Source: Bin87 sp963666415 (GTDB lineage Bacteria; Chloroflexota; Dehalococcoidia; Lucifugimonadales; UBA3495). From it: 64,000 nt of DNA. The position numbers and the translations under genes were made by a program. Of the stretch, positions 1 to 9,563 are shown in pieces (position 1 is the stretch's first letter; each line of letters begins with the position of its first letter). The DNA lies in assembly GCA_963666415.2 (NCBI GenBank), contig CAXXPD010000002.1:310001-374000 (forward strand). The letters are read 5' to 3'. The notes beneath the pieces are model-generated. The model saw only the letters and a program-made list of their open reading frames with translations. It was not told the origin of the DNA and searched no databases.

Positions 1-837
1 GCCCAGGCTCCGCAGGTGGTCGGTGGGACCGACGCCGGACAGCATGAGCAACTGGGGAGACGCGATTGCTCCCCCGCTGAGGATAATCTGTTCGCCCTCC
101 ACGGTGAACACCTCGCCACCGCTTTCCACCACCGCGCCAATAGCCCGGTTGCCCTCGAACAGCACTCGGTGAACGGTGCAGTTGGGTCGGATGGTCAGGT
201 TCAGGCGATTACGCGCCGGGTCAAGGTAGCCCAGGGCGGTGCTCCAACGGATGCCGTTGGGATTGTTGTAGGGGGTCGGCCCGACGCCGGAAGCGTCTGG
301 GCTGTTATGGTCTGGGCTATCCTGGAATCCGTAGGCTTTGCAGGCGTTGTAAAACGCGTGCTGGGCCGGCAGCCATTCCTCTCGTTTGAAGCGGCGGGCG
401 ATGATAGGCCCGTCCGTACCGTGGAAGTCGTCGTTGAAGTCGGTGTCGGTTTCCAGGCGTCGGAAGCTGCCCAGCAGGTTCTGGAAGCTCCACTCGTCGT
501 TGCCCATGGCAGCCCATCCGTCGTAATCCTCTGGCACGCCGCGCAGGAACATTTGCCCGTTGATGGCGCTGGAACCGCCGGTTACCCGACCCCGGGGCAC
601 CATGATTTCAGGATTCTTTTCGGTGCCAAAACCGGTGAACTGCCAGTTGTGATCGCTGGTCATCACGTCGGTGGTGGTGGCGTAACCGAACTTCACCTCA
701 TCGGGGAGTCGTTCAAAATCCGGGTAATCAGGGCCCGCTTCCAGCAGGAGCACCGACCGGTTGGGATCTTCACTGAGTCGTGTCGCAACGATGGAACCGG
801 CTGAGCCGGCGCCAATGACAATAGCGTCGTACTTCAA
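1..837 (-). CDS. GMC family FAD-dependent oxidoreductase (choline dehydrogenase-like), 3' end outside window
   Basis: The 279 visible codons encode the N-terminal part of a glucose-methanol-choline oxidoreductase, which oxidises alcohols using FAD. The protein opens with an FAD-binding Rossmann motif (GAGSAG near residue 10), followed by LLLEAGPDYPDF and the GMC signature region PRGRVTGGSSAING. I place the start at a TTG (837-835) because a strong AGGAGG lies about 6 nt upstream and the ADP-binding motif follows at the usual distance. The catalytic His/Asn C-terminal part lies beyond the window edge. It is a paralogue of the complete gene at 42048-43670. The substrate cannot be told from sequence. 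Confidence 0.93.
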   Translation of the reverse strand, partial: MKYDAIVIGAGSAGSIVATRLSEDPNRSVLLLEAGPDYPDFERLPDEVKFGYATTTDVMTSDHNWQFTGFGTEKNPEIMVPRGRVTGGSSAINGQMFLRGVPEDYDGWAAMGNDEWSFQNLLGSFRRLETDTDFNDDFHGTDGPIIARRFKREEWLPAQHAFYNACKAYGFQDSPDHNSPDASGVGPTPYNNPNGIRWSTALGYLDPARNRLNLTIRPNCTVHRVLFEGNRAIGAVVESGGEVFTVEGEQIILSGGAIASPQLLMLSGVGPTDHLRSLG

Positions 838-853
838 AACCTTCCTCCTTCTT

Positions 854-887
854 TTCCCAGGATCGTCAGGTTCCCAGGATCGTCAGG
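854..887. repeat. 17-bp tandem duplication
   Basis: The unit TTCCCAGGATCGTCAGG occurs twice head to tail, just upstream of the ribosome-binding site of the GMC gene. It is one of several short exact tandem duplications in the window. Confidence 0.9.
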
Positions 888-1124
888 CAATGCGCCGACG
901 TGATTACAGTTGGTCGAGGGGTTGGACTCTTTCGTGCAATCATACTGGAAATATAGGGACATTTCCAGCAAGTTGTAAGGTGGCCATGGAATAAATAGGT
1001 TGTACAATCTCACATTGCATGGTGCGAATTCGACGTGTCATCCCGACCGGCTCGGCGCCGGCGTGTTGGCCCAGGCGTTACACTGGCAGCGAGGGACATC
1101 AAGCGACCACATCAGGAGGGCAAT

Positions 1125-2139
1125 ATGCCTCAGACCATCCGACCTGACCACCCCAAGCTGAACTGGCAGGGGGCCATCTCATTCAACCGTACCGCTGAAT
1201 GGACGATGCCGTGGCGTTTGCCCTACGACGACCTCTCGCTGTTCCCTCCCGATGCGCTGCGGGACCGGGCCGCGGATTTCGTTCCACAGCGACACCGAGC
1301 TGGTGGCCGGGTCAGTCCAGCCGTGGGTCGGCGATCCTGACCCGGGCAGCCCGATAGACCTGTACTGCGACGGCAAGTTCTTTGGTTCAGCTCCGCTGGA
1401 CGGACTGGACGGTTTCCGCTTCGACGATCTGCCGGGAGGCAGGAAGCTCGTTGAGTTGTGGCTTCCGCAGCATGGCGAATTTCGGCTGAGCAGCCTGGAC
1501 CTATCAGACGGCGCCACCATTGAAAGCTACGAGGATGCGCGGCCCAAATGGGTAACCTACGGCAGTTCCATCACGCACTGCCGCACGGCCGAGAGTCCCA
1601 GCCAAACCTGGCCGGCCGTGGCGGCGCGGCAGAGCGGGCTGAACCTGACCTGCTTGGGATACGGGGGCGGTTGCCACCTGGAACCCATGGTGGCCCGCAT
1701 GATTCGCGAGCTGCCGGCGGACTATCTTTCGCTGAAATTGGGCATCAACGTGCACAACGCGGCCAGCATGAACATCCGCACGTTCCGGCCGGGCGTCATC
1801 GGGTTTGTGCACATCGTGCGCGAGAAGCACCCCGACACGCCCCTGGTTGTCATATCGCCGATATTCTCACCGCCCCGGGAGACCACGCCCAACGCCGCCG
1901 AATTCACGCTTACGCAGATGCGCGTCGAGGTTGCTGAGGCGGTGGACGCCATGCAGGGTCGGGGCGATTCGAACCTGCACTACGTGGACGGCCTGGACCT
2001 GTTCGGCCTCGACCTGGCGCACCTGCTGCCGGACGACCTGCATCCCAACGCCGAGGGTTACAAGGTGATGGGCCAGAACTTCGTAGACCGGGTTGTTCAA
2101 CGTTATTTCAGTGGGGTAGAGCTGGCTGCAACCCGGTGA
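1125..2139 (+). pseudogene. SGNH/GDSL-type hydrolase, frameshifted near 1250-1275
   Basis: The reading frame starts at ATG 1125 behind AGGAGG and encodes MPQTIRPDHPKLNWQG. It must shift by one base around 1250-1275 to continue into a second frame ending at 2139. Together they give a protein of about 335 residues with an N-terminal beta-rich domain and a C-terminal SGNH esterase domain. The SGNH blocks are visible: GSSIT (block I, nucleophile Ser), LGINV (block III) and DDLHPNAEGY (block V, Asp-x-x-His). Each half is well conserved in composition, so either a sequencing/assembly error or a very recent mutation is likely. The substrate is unknown; carbohydrate or lipid ester hydrolysis is typical. 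Confidence 0.8.
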
Positions 2140-2161
2140 TGCCGGCTGCTGAATTCGGGTG

Positions 2162-2340
2162 CTAGAAATCTGGCCGGGAACCCCGATTCTCCACAAGCCG
2201 TTATTTTCTTGACGTCGATTGCCGATGTAATTATGGGTTCTTGAAACGTATTGCATACACTATCACGCCGTATACGACTGTAATACGTCTACTTGGAGTA
2301 GTGCAAAACCCGGCCAATGGCTTTCCGGCCAGACCTCTAG
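2162..2340 (+). repeat. 179-bp inverted-repeat (MITE-like) element, copy 1
   Basis: The ends are imperfect inverted repeats: CTAGAAATCTGGCCGG at the left, and CCGGCCAGACCTCTAG at the right, which reads CTAGAGGTCTGGCCGG on the other strand. A 179-bp copy of about 94% identity lies in opposite orientation at 40696-40874. The centre holds a second imperfect palindrome (about 2248-2287). There is no coding capacity. It sits between the SGNH gene and the ABC receptor gene and could carry the receptor promoter; that last point is inference. Confidence 0.8.
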
Positions 2341-2427
2341 GGGTACATTCTGCCATCCGTAATATAATAAGCCGCACGACATCATGGGTCGTCGCATCTG
2401 ACCAATTCGGTGGCCGGCAATTTACAT

Positions 2428-3780
2428 ATGAATTTGAGGACTGGATTGGTTGTCTCACTACTGGTGGCTGTAGTGGCCGTACTTGCATTGGCTTGCACAA
2501 CCCCAGAGCCCGAAGTCAGGGAAGTGCCGGTCACCCAGATCGTTACCCAGGAAGTGCCCACCACGGTAGAGGTAGAGAAAATCGTCACCGAGACCGTGGA
2601 GACCACGGTGGAAGTGCCCATGCAGGCATTGGATCCGTTGATCCTGGGACATCTGAACGTGTTTACCGGTTCGTTGTCGTACTTCGGGCCGACGCACCGA
2701 AACGCGGCTGCCCTGGCGGCGGACCACGTCAACCGGGCTGGAGGCATCCAGGGCGCGCCGGTGGTGATCATCAGCCGCGATACCGCGGTGAATCCGGTGC
2801 AGGGCGTTGACGCCGCCCGTGCGCTGATTGACGTGGAAAACGCGGTGGCAATCGTTGGGGCGCTGGCCAGCGGCGTAACCATTCCGGTGGCGCAATCGGT
2901 TACTGTCCCGAAAAAGATACTGCAGGTAACCGGGGCGTCGACGTCGCCCGGCGTCACCGTGCTGGAAGATGACGACTACCTTTTCCGCACCACCCCATCG
3001 GACGCGGCCCAGGGCATCGTGCTGGGTCGGCTGGCCGACGAGCAAGGGTATGGGACTGCCGCCGTCATGTACATCAACAACGCCTACGGAGAGGGTTTGG
3101 CCGACCAGTTTGAGGCCACTTTCACCGAATTGGGCGGCACCATCACCGGGAAAGTGCCCCACGAGGACAGCCAGCCCACTTTCGCGTCAGAACTGACCAA
3201 GGCCACCGAGGGCGACCCCGACGTGCTGGTTGCCATCAGTTATCCCGGTCAGGCCGAAATCTACCTCAGGGAGTCCATCGAGGGCGGTTATTCTGACACC
3301 TTCCTGTTTGTCGACGCCACCAAGGCGCCGGAGATGATGGAAGTAGTGGGTTGGGACGTGCTCGACGGCACATTCGGCACTGCCCAGGGTTCGCCCCTGA
3401 CGGATGCGTTGGCTACGTTCAATCAATCCTACGCCGACTCGTTCGGCGCTGGCGAACCGCAGCATCCCTTCACCGCCGAGACCTACGACGCGGTGGTGCT
3501 GATTGCCCTGGCGGCGGCAAAAGCTGGCAGCACCACCGACTCCACGGCCATCCGGGACGCGGTGCGTTCCATTTCCAATGCGCCCGGCGAAGAGGTCGGC
3601 TCCGGTGTGGCGGGCATCGCTCGCGCCCTGGCGCTAATTGCCGCCGGCGAGGATATTAACTACCAGGGAGCCGCCGGTCCGGTCGATTTCGATCAGAACG
3701 GCGACGTGGTGGGTCCCATCGAAATCTGGCAAGTGTCGGATGGAGCCATCGTTTCCACGGGCAGATTCGAGACGCCATAG
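2428..3780 (+). CDS. Branched-chain amino acid-type ABC transporter substrate-binding lipoprotein
   Basis: This 450-residue protein is the extracytoplasmic receptor of a LivJ/K-like (Peripla_BP_6) importer. Residues 1-23 form a lipoprotein signal peptide with lipobox LALAC, followed by a Val/Thr/Glu-rich spacer of about 40 residues, and then the periplasmic-binding fold starting at PLILGHLNVFTG. I chose ATG 2428, which starts directly at the signal peptide, over an in-frame GTG 18 nt upstream; neither has a clear Shine-Dalgarno. It faces the permease/ATPase genes at 4044-7765 on the other strand, which are its likely partners. Ligand is uncertain: this family also binds amides, aromatics and short-chain acids. 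Confidence 0.92.
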   Translation: MNLRTGLVVSLLVAVVAVLALACTTPEPEVREVPVTQIVTQEVPTTVEVEKIVTETVETTVEVPMQALDPLILGHLNVFTGSLSYFGPTHRNAAALAADHVNRAGGIQGAPVVIISRDTAVNPVQGVDAARALIDVENAVAIVGALASGVTIPVAQSVTVPKKILQVTGASTSPGVTVLEDDDYLFRTTPSDAAQGIVLGRLADEQGYGTAAVMYINNAYGEGLADQFEATFTELGGTITGKVPHEDSQPTFASELTKATEGDPDVLVAISYPGQAEIYLRESIEGGYSDTFLFVDATKAPEMMEVVGWDVLDGTFGTAQGSPLTDALATFNQSYADSFGAGEPQHPFTAETYDAVVLIALAAAKAGSTTDSTAIRDAVRSISNAPGEEVGSGVAGIARALALIAAGEDINYQGAAGPVDFDQNGDVVGPIEIWQVSDGAIVSTGRFETP

Positions 3781-3906
3781 CGCCTCGGTCCTTGGCCGAT
3801 TATTACCGGGGCGGCTCTTGAAGCCGCCCTTTTATGGGATCAGGTTGGTGGGGTTGGGTATGCCTTCACCCCCGTCCCCTCTTCCGGCGGATACCTTTGC
3901 GTAAAC

Positions 3907-4003
3907 TGTCATTGCGAGCGAAGCGGGGCAATCTCGATGCCGAAGATACGATCGTCGCTACCGGAACGAGATTGCCACGTTGCTATCGATCCTCGCAATG
4001 ACA
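3907..4003. repeat. REP-like palindromic intergenic repeat, TGTCATTGCGAG family
   Basis: The element begins TGTCATTGCGAGCGAAGCGG and ends CTCGCAATGACA, so its termini are inverted repeats. Inner GGCAATCTC and GAGATTGCC form a second stem. Related copies occur at 5077-5193 and 17372-17492, with a half copy at 21224-21267. It lies between the convergent receptor and LivM genes and may act as a transcript end. Confidence 0.85.
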
Positions 4004-4043
4004 AAGTACGCGATGGTTTCCGGTTGGAGCTGGGCGGCTGGCG

Positions 4044-5027
4044 TCAGGCTTGGGGCGTGCGGGATACCCGGCGCTCTTCGCGCAGTATGCCGCCGGGTCG
4101 CAGCAGGATCACCGCTATGATGAGTATTCCAATCATAAAAAACCGAAAGTTGGGATTCGCAAATATCCCCGGCAAAAATTGCGTCCCCGTCCATATCCCC
4201 CAAACCACGAAGGCCCCCAGCACTGCGCCTCGGTTGTTGCCCGAGCCGCCCACCATGAGCATGGCCCATATCACGAATGTTGCCAATAGCGGATCAAACG
4301 TCAGGGGCGAAAGGAACCGGACGTGGTGGGCGAACAGCGCTCCTCCGATGCCCATAATGACTGCGCCCAGTATAAATGCCTGAAGCTTGAACACGAACAC
4401 GTCCTTGCCGCTGGCCTGCGCGGCAACCTCGTCCTCCCGAATTGCGCGCAGCACCCTACCCCAGGGCGACCGAACGGCCCGTTGCACTGCCAGGTACAGA
4501 ATTGCCAGCGCAACGAACACTACCGCCAGATACAGGTAGTCGTAGTTTTCCGGCGACACCAGATCGCCGAGATATTCCGGTATCCGATACAGACCTTTGG
4601 AGCCGTTGGCAACCCACTTTTCGTTCAGGAAGAACAGGCGCACGGTTTCGGCGATGCCCAAAGTCGCTATGGCCAGGTAGTCATCGCGCAGGCGCAGCGT
4701 GATGTAGCCAATTGCCAGGGCAATCAACCCACACACCGCCGCTGCTGTCGCGATGCCCAGGAAGAACCAAAGGTCGAATCCCAGGTCCAGAAATCCCACC
4801 CCTGACCAATTGCCGGCGAACCTGAAATCTTCAAACAGGGCCGGATCCGGAGGCTGGGTAGTCATCAACGCCGACGTGTACGCTCCCAGTGCAAAGAATC
4901 CGGCGATGCCGATATTGAACAGTCCGGTGAAACCCCAGTGGACGTTCAGACCCAGCGAGAATATCGCGTAAATCCCCGCCATGATGGCGAAACCCACGCC
5001 GTAGTTAAAGATACCGATTATTTCCAT
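4044..5027 (-). CDS. livM: Branched-chain amino acid-type ABC transporter permease (LivM family)
   Basis: This polytopic membrane protein of about 327 residues has the LivM signature region GFTGLFNIGIAGFFALGAY near the N-terminus and EDEVAAQASGKDVFVFKLQAFILGA in the cytoplasmic EAA-like loop. I chose ATG 5027 (MEIIGIFNYG), which precedes the first membrane segment; an in-frame start 30 nt upstream exists. It is the last gene of the minus-strand cluster LivG-LivF-LivH-LivM, separated from LivH by a REP-like repeat. It forms the translocation pore with LivH. Confidence 0.92.
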   Translation of the reverse strand: MEIIGIFNYGVGFAIMAGIYAIFSLGLNVHWGFTGLFNIGIAGFFALGAYTSALMTTQPPDPALFEDFRFAGNWSGVGFLDLGFDLWFFLGIATAAAVCGLIALAIGYITLRLRDDYLAIATLGIAETVRLFFLNEKWVANGSKGLYRIPEYLGDLVSPENYDYLYLAVVFVALAILYLAVQRAVRSPWGRVLRAIREDEVAAQASGKDVFVFKLQAFILGAVIMGIGGALFAHHVRFLSPLTFDPLLATFVIWAMLMVGGSGNNRGAVLGAFVVWGIWTGTQFLPGIFANPNFRFFMIGILIIAVILLRPGGILREERRVSRTPQA

Positions 5028-5076
5028 GACATCATCGGACCGAGTGAAGCTGCCCACGGAAAGATTTGCAGAACTT

Positions 5077-5193
5077 TGTCATTGCGAGGAGCGCCCGGTC
5101 ATCCCGAGCTCGTCGAGGGACGCGGCAATCCCGTTCTCCTAGCGACGGCCGTAACTTCGGGTTCGAGATTGCCACGCTTCGCTCGCAATGACA
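5077..5193. repeat. REP-like palindromic intergenic repeat, TGTCATTGCGAG family
   Basis: It starts TGTCATTGCGAG and ends CTCGCAATGACA, with an inner module containing GAGCTCGTCGAGGGACG. It is inserted between livH and livM, so either it is transcribed within the operon or it separates the two genes transcriptionally. Confidence 0.85.
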
Positions 5194-5238
5194 GTTTAAG
5201 CAAAGGTTTCCCACGAGTGAGGGCTCGGTCGGTCACTG

Positions 5239-6279
5239 TCAATCCCGGCCTCCTCCGAAAATGCCGCGCGGCCTGAGCAGCAGCACGCCGATCATTATCG
5301 CGAAGGCCACCGCTGGCTTGTAACTTGGATTTATCCACTGGGTGGACACCTCTGACGAAATGCCGATGACAAACGCTGCCACCAGCGCCCCCCAAGGGTT
5401 GCCAATGCCGCCCAGGATTACGGCGGCAAAGAGCGGAATCAGAAACCGCCATCCCATGATGCGCAACAACTTGGCCTGGAACACGGCCAGCAGCACGCCA
5501 GCGGTGGCGGCCAGCACGGCGCCCATCGCCCAGGTCCACCAGATGACCCGGCGGGTGTCGATACCGCTAACCAGGGCCAGGTCGGGGTTGTCGGCGGTAG
5601 CCCGCATCGCCTTCCCCATTTTGGTGCGGTTGAGCACAACATACACGCTAACGACAACAACTATCGTTATCACGGCGATGAAGATCGCATCGGGAGGAAC
5701 ACGCACTTCCATCGGCAGGTGATAAACCGGTTTGGACTCCCGAGGGTAATGCTGGACATCCCCGCCCCAGATGATCTGCACCAACCCGCGCAGCGCGATG
5801 GCTACGCCCAGCGAAGCCATCGCCAGCACCACGGCATTCACGCCCCGATTCCTGAGTCGGCGGTACATTGCCACATCGAGGACAATGGCCATGACGGCGA
5901 CTGCGGCTACCCCGATCGGCAAGGCGATGAGCATGGGGTAGCCGAACGTGAACGGCCCGAGTCCACTGCCTTCGATGCTCAGGCGCGGAAGAACACTGCC
6001 AACGATGAACAACGCGGCGTAGGCGCCGACGGTCATGTAGTCGCCGTGGGCGATGTTGGCGAAGTTCAGGATGCCGTAAATCAGCGTGAGGCCGATCGCT
6101 CCCAGAGCGATGATTGCGCCCAGAAACACGCCGTTGACTACCAGCCCCATCTTTACAAAAGGAAGGAAGCCGATTGCTACTGCCAGCACGACGATGGCCA
6201 CGACAGTGTAGCCCGGCGTCCAGGCCAAACCGATTCGCCGAACTGCATCCTGGAAGGGTTGTGGCAGCGCAGGCAGCAT
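5239..6279 (-). CDS. livH: Branched-chain amino acid-type ABC transporter permease (LivH family)
   Basis: A membrane protein of about 346 residues with the LivH hallmark GLTLIYGILNFANIAHGDYM and the loop NRTKMGKAMRATADNPDLALVSGI that contacts the ATPases. ATG 6279 is preferred; an upstream TTG (6297) would overlap the end of the LivF gene. It is somewhat longer than typical LivH because of an extra N-terminal hydrophobic segment. It pairs with LivM in the membrane. Confidence 0.92.
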   Translation of the reverse strand: MLPALPQPFQDAVRRIGLAWTPGYTVVAIVVLAVAIGFLPFVKMGLVVNGVFLGAIIALGAIGLTLIYGILNFANIAHGDYMTVGAYAALFIVGSVLPRLSIEGSGLGPFTFGYPMLIALPIGVAAVAVMAIVLDVAMYRRLRNRGVNAVVLAMASLGVAIALRGLVQIIWGGDVQHYPRESKPVYHLPMEVRVPPDAIFIAVITIVVVVSVYVVLNRTKMGKAMRATADNPDLALVSGIDTRRVIWWTWAMGAVLAATAGVLLAVFQAKLLRIMGWRFLIPLFAAVILGGIGNPWGALVAAFVIGISSEVSTQWINPSYKPAVAFAIMIGVLLLRPRGIFGGGRD

Positions 6280-6286
6280 TATCAGC

Positions 6287-6990
6287 CTATCCGCCAAGAT
6301 ACAGACTGGCTACGTCTGGATTGTCCAGTAAGTCCCTTCCGGTGTCCTCCAGGCGATTCTCGCCGGAAACGAGGATGTAGCCCCGGTCGGACATGCCAAG
6401 GGCTTCCCGCGCATTCTGCTCCACCAGGACCACGGCCACGCCAGTACCGTTGATTTCGCGAATGCGCTCGAATACCAGGCCGGTCATCGCTGGGGAGAGT
6501 CCCGCCGACGGTTCATCGAGCACACGAGGGCCGGGTCGAGCATCAGGGCACGGGCGATGGCGAGCATCTGACGTTGGCCGCCGGACAGGCTGCCGGCTTT
6601 CTGAGCGGGGCGCAACGCCAGGTCGGGAAACAGTCGAAACATTTCATCGACTCGTCCACGATAATCGTCTCTCCGTACGAATGCTCCCATCTCCAGGTTC
6701 TCCCGGATAGTTAGCGAGGGGAACAAGTTGTTGGTCTGTGGTACATAGCACAGGCCCGTACGGACAACCTGCTCCGGCGGTAGGGCTGAAATATCTGCGC
6801 GGCGAAACGTAACGCTGCCGGTTCGGATGCGCAACAGGCCGACAATCGCCTTCATCAAGGTGGACTTGCCGCACCCGTTGGGCCCAATGATGGTGATTAC
6901 CTCGCCCTCTGAGACGGTTATCGAGACGCCATGCAGGATCTCCGTCTCTCCATAACCGGCCACCAGGTCGGACGCTTCAAGCAGCGCCAC
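6287..6990 (-). pseudogene. livF: LivF-type ABC ATPase, single-base frameshift near 6520
   Basis: The N-terminal frame carries Walker A GPNGCGKST and signature LSGGQRQ, then runs into nonsense after MLDPALV. The second frame resumes exactly at LDEPSAGLSP (Walker B/D-loop) and continues to 6287. Restoring one C in the Leu-Val-Leu-Leu codons at about 6520 reconstitutes a normal LivF of about 235 residues. The start is GTG 6990, preceded by GGAGG 7 nt upstream and overlapping the LivG end by 14 nt. A one-base deletion in an otherwise conserved gene suggests a read error, but a genuine knockout is possible. Confidence 0.88.
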
Positions 6991-7765
6991 GGATCGTTCC
7001 TCCCAGGTAGGCTTCAAGCACTTGTGGGTCCTGCTGTACCTCCAACGGCGACCCTTGCGCGATCACGGATCCGCTGGCCATCACGATGATGGGGTCGCAG
7101 AGCTGCATGATGAACCGCATGTCATGCTCAATGATGACAAAGGTGATGCCAAGCTCGACGCTGGCGCTGCGAATATTGGCTGAAAGGTCGCGCAGCAGGG
7201 TGCGGTTAACGCCGGCGGCGGGTTCATCCAGCAATACGATCCTTGGCTCGGCCATGAGGGTACGCGCCAATTCCAACAGTTTTTTCTGGCCGCCGGACAG
7301 GTTGCCCGCATACTCATCGGCCAGATGCGAGAGATTTACGAATTCCAGCACCTCCAGCGCACGTGATTCTATGCGCCGTTCTTGACGGGAGATGCGCCAC
7401 GGCGTGAACCACGATGCCCAAATCCGTTCGCCAACTTGGGGAGACGGCACTAGCATCAGGTTCTCCAGCACCGTCATGCGCTTCATCTCCCGGGGAATCT
7501 GGAAGGTGCGCATGAGGCCCCGGGCAAAGGTCTGGTGCATTGCCATGCCGTCGATGCGCCGGCCATTGAGAATGATCTGGCCCGATGTAGGAGGCATGGC
7601 TCCGGACACCAGGTTGAACAACGTGGTTTTGCCGGCGCCGTTGGGGCCGATGAGTCCGGTTATCGTGCCCGGCATAACGTCCAGTGAGCAGTGATTAACC
7701 GCCCTCACACCGCCGAAATCCTTTACGACGTCTATGACCTGGAGGATGGGGGCAGGGTCCGTCAT
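6977..7765 (-). CDS. livG: LivG-type ABC transporter ATP-binding protein
   Basis: The 262-residue cytoplasmic ATPase has Walker A GPNGAGKTT, the Q-loop region FQIPREMKRMTVLENL, signature LSGGQKK, Walker B IVLLDEPAAGV and the switch His in EHDMRFI. Length and the C-terminal ending EAYLGG are those of LivG. I chose ATG 7765 (MTDPAPILQV); a start 24 nt upstream is possible. It overlaps the LivF start, implying translational coupling. Confidence 0.93.
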   Translation of the reverse strand: MTDPAPILQVIDVVKDFGGVRAVNHCSLDVMPGTITGLIGPNGAGKTTLFNLVSGAMPPTSGQIILNGRRIDGMAMHQTFARGLMRTFQIPREMKRMTVLENLMLVPSPQVGERIWASWFTPWRISRQERRIESRALEVLEFVNLSHLADEYAGNLSGGQKKLLELARTLMAEPRIVLLDEPAAGVNRTLLRDLSANIRSASVELGITFVIIEHDMRFIMQLCDPIIVMASGSVIAQGSPLEVQQDPQVLEAYLGGTIRGAA

Positions 7766-7871
7766 ACCGTGTCCAGGAAGGTCCTCCACGCATTTCGCGC
7801 CGGACCAGGAAGCGTCAAACCGTGAGAATGGACGATTCGCGGAGGTTGTCAGAACTCGGTGTGCCTGGGCC

Positions 7872-8927
7872 TCAGGCGTCGCGGAAACGGGGCATAACCT
7901 GCTCGGCCAGCAACCTGATGGAATGGTTTGCCTTGTCCTGCGTCATCAGGCCGCGATTGGTCAGCATCAGGTTTCGGATGCCGGCACGGCTCATCTGGTC
8001 GATCTGATCCGCCACTCGGCTGGGGCCGCCCACCAGGTTTTCGGCGGCGTCCGGGTCGGATTGCGCTCCGTAAGCATCCTTTAGCAGCGGTGGCGCTTGA
8101 CGGGACATCGGGTATTCCGGGGGATTCCAGCGCTCGCGATAATCCTGCATAGTCGAATAAGCCCGGTGCTGGGCGGGCAGGAATTCATCCATCGCCTGAT
8201 CGTCGGTGTCGGCGAGGTGCATCTCCCGCCACACCCATATTTGATCGAGGTTATGCTCGACCTTAGCTTCATCAAAACCGGCGGCAAACATGGTATCCCG
8301 GTAGAGGGCAATATCCGCCGCGGTGCTATTGATGGAACGGCCTCGGAGCAGAATCGGCCGCCCGATGCGCGCCATCTCTACGATGGACTCAGGGTTGATG
8401 CACGCCCGCGCCAGCGGGGGATGCGGTTTCTGGTAGGGGCGGGGCCGCACCGACGGGAACGAAACCTGCCAGTGCTTGCCTCGGAAATCCACGTTGTCGG
8501 TGGTCCACGCCTTAATCAGCAACTCCTCGGCTTCTTCCATTTGCTCGACACCGAGCACCGGGTCGCTCCCGAATCCGATGTATTCGAAGGCGTTATAGTT
8601 CGAGCCCTTGGCCGTCCCTACCACCAGGCGGCCCCGGCTGAGGTTGTCTAGGAGCGCGGTTTGCATCGCCACCCGAACCGGATTATGCAGCGGCAACTCC
8701 AGGATGCCGAAGCCCAGCATCACCCGCCGGGTTTTGACGGCCAGCGCGCCGGCGAATACCAGTGGGTCGCCGTACACACATTCGCCGGTGAAGTAATGCT
8801 CGGCGAGCCAGATGGCGTCAAAACCAAGCTCCTCGACCAGTTCGGCCTCTTCCAGGCACTCGTGTATCGCCTGGTCGTCGCGCGAATCGTCAAATTTCAT
8901 GGGGTAGAAGAAGTGTCCGAATCGCAT
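7872..8927 (-). CDS. LLM class flavin-dependent monooxygenase (luciferase-like)
   Basis: This 351-residue protein has the bacterial luciferase-like TIM-barrel pattern: N-terminal MRFGHFFYPMKFD, then ELGFDAIWLAEHYFTGECVYGDPLVFAGALA, LPLHNPVRVAMQTALLDNLSRGRLVVGTAKG, and a C-terminal region with GGPSRVADQIDQMSRAGIRNLMLTNRG. Enzymes of this class use reduced FMN or F420 to oxygenate or desaturate small organics. It lies upstream of livG in the same direction, which suggests, but does not prove, that it acts on the compound imported by the ABC system. Confidence 0.92.
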   Translation of the reverse strand: MRFGHFFYPMKFDDSRDDQAIHECLEEAELVEELGFDAIWLAEHYFTGECVYGDPLVFAGALAVKTRRVMLGFGILELPLHNPVRVAMQTALLDNLSRGRLVVGTAKGSNYNAFEYIGFGSDPVLGVEQMEEAEELLIKAWTTDNVDFRGKHWQVSFPSVRPRPYQKPHPPLARACINPESIVEMARIGRPILLRGRSINSTAADIALYRDTMFAAGFDEAKVEHNLDQIWVWREMHLADTDDQAMDEFLPAQHRAYSTMQDYRERWNPPEYPMSRQAPPLLKDAYGAQSDPDAAENLVGGPSRVADQIDQMSRAGIRNLMLTNRGLMTQDKANHSIRLLAEQVMPRFRDA

Positions 8928-8979
8928 CGACGCCCCGTTGGTGCCCTGGAAATCTGGTTGGCCAGTAAATCGCGCGCGA

Positions 8980-9324
8980 CTACTTGCCGTCTTCGATGCT
9001 GACCGTAATAATGGCGTTGGCGATTAGCGTGCCATCGCTGCCGTCATCGTTGAGCAGCTGCAGTCCACCCACCACCACGTCCACGTTGGCCCGACCGTGG
9101 GGCAGCGAGTCGGCAACCTCATCGGCGTTCACCTTTTCAGGATGGGGTGCGCCGATGGTAACGTTTACGGTCATATCGTCAGCGGTGGCGTCAACCAGCC
9201 GGGCAAACCCCAGACTGCTGTGGTGAATGGCATCAAAAACGGCGCGCTTGGCCGCCAGGGTGTAATCCAGCCCGTGGACATCCACGCCCATACCCATTTC
9301 GGTAACGCAACGAACCAGTGCCAT
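8980..9324 (-). CDS. Lin0512 family conserved protein
   Basis: The 114-residue protein carries the family pattern: an N-terminal EMGMGVDVHGLDYTLAAKRAVFDAIHHSSL segment and a C-terminal IITVSIEDGK. I chose ATG 9324 because AGGAGG precedes it and the conserved region begins directly; an in-frame upstream start exists but adds unconserved residues. The family has no established function known to me. It sits just upstream of the LLM gene, same strand, and may be co-transcribed. Confidence 0.8.
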   Translation of the reverse strand: MALVRCVTEMGMGVDVHGLDYTLAAKRAVFDAIHHSSLGFARLVDATADDMTVNVTIGAPHPEKVNADEVADSLPHGRANVDVVVGGLQLLNDDGSDGTLIANAIITVSIEDGK

Positions 9325-9563
9325 CGTGCAGCCTCCTGTCCCATCAATTGTCGGTGTGTCGATTCGCGCCGCCGCCGGACGGCAGCGTCGGATTTCTGCG
9401 GTCATTTAACGGCAGTGGAGCCGGCAAGTCAAGCAAAGGGCGACACTGCAGTCCGTCCCGTGGCCAACCCGGTGCCCATTCGTGGCCACGGCGCGCGGCA
9501 ACTTGAGATTTGGCATCCGCTATAATACGGCGGCGGCATAATCATCCGATTGTCGCCACTGCC

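Noticed and set aside
16..804. Long plus-strand open frame of 262 codons
   Set aside because: It is antisense to the GMC oxidoreductase, which has clear FAD motifs, a ribosome-binding site and a paralogue at 42048.
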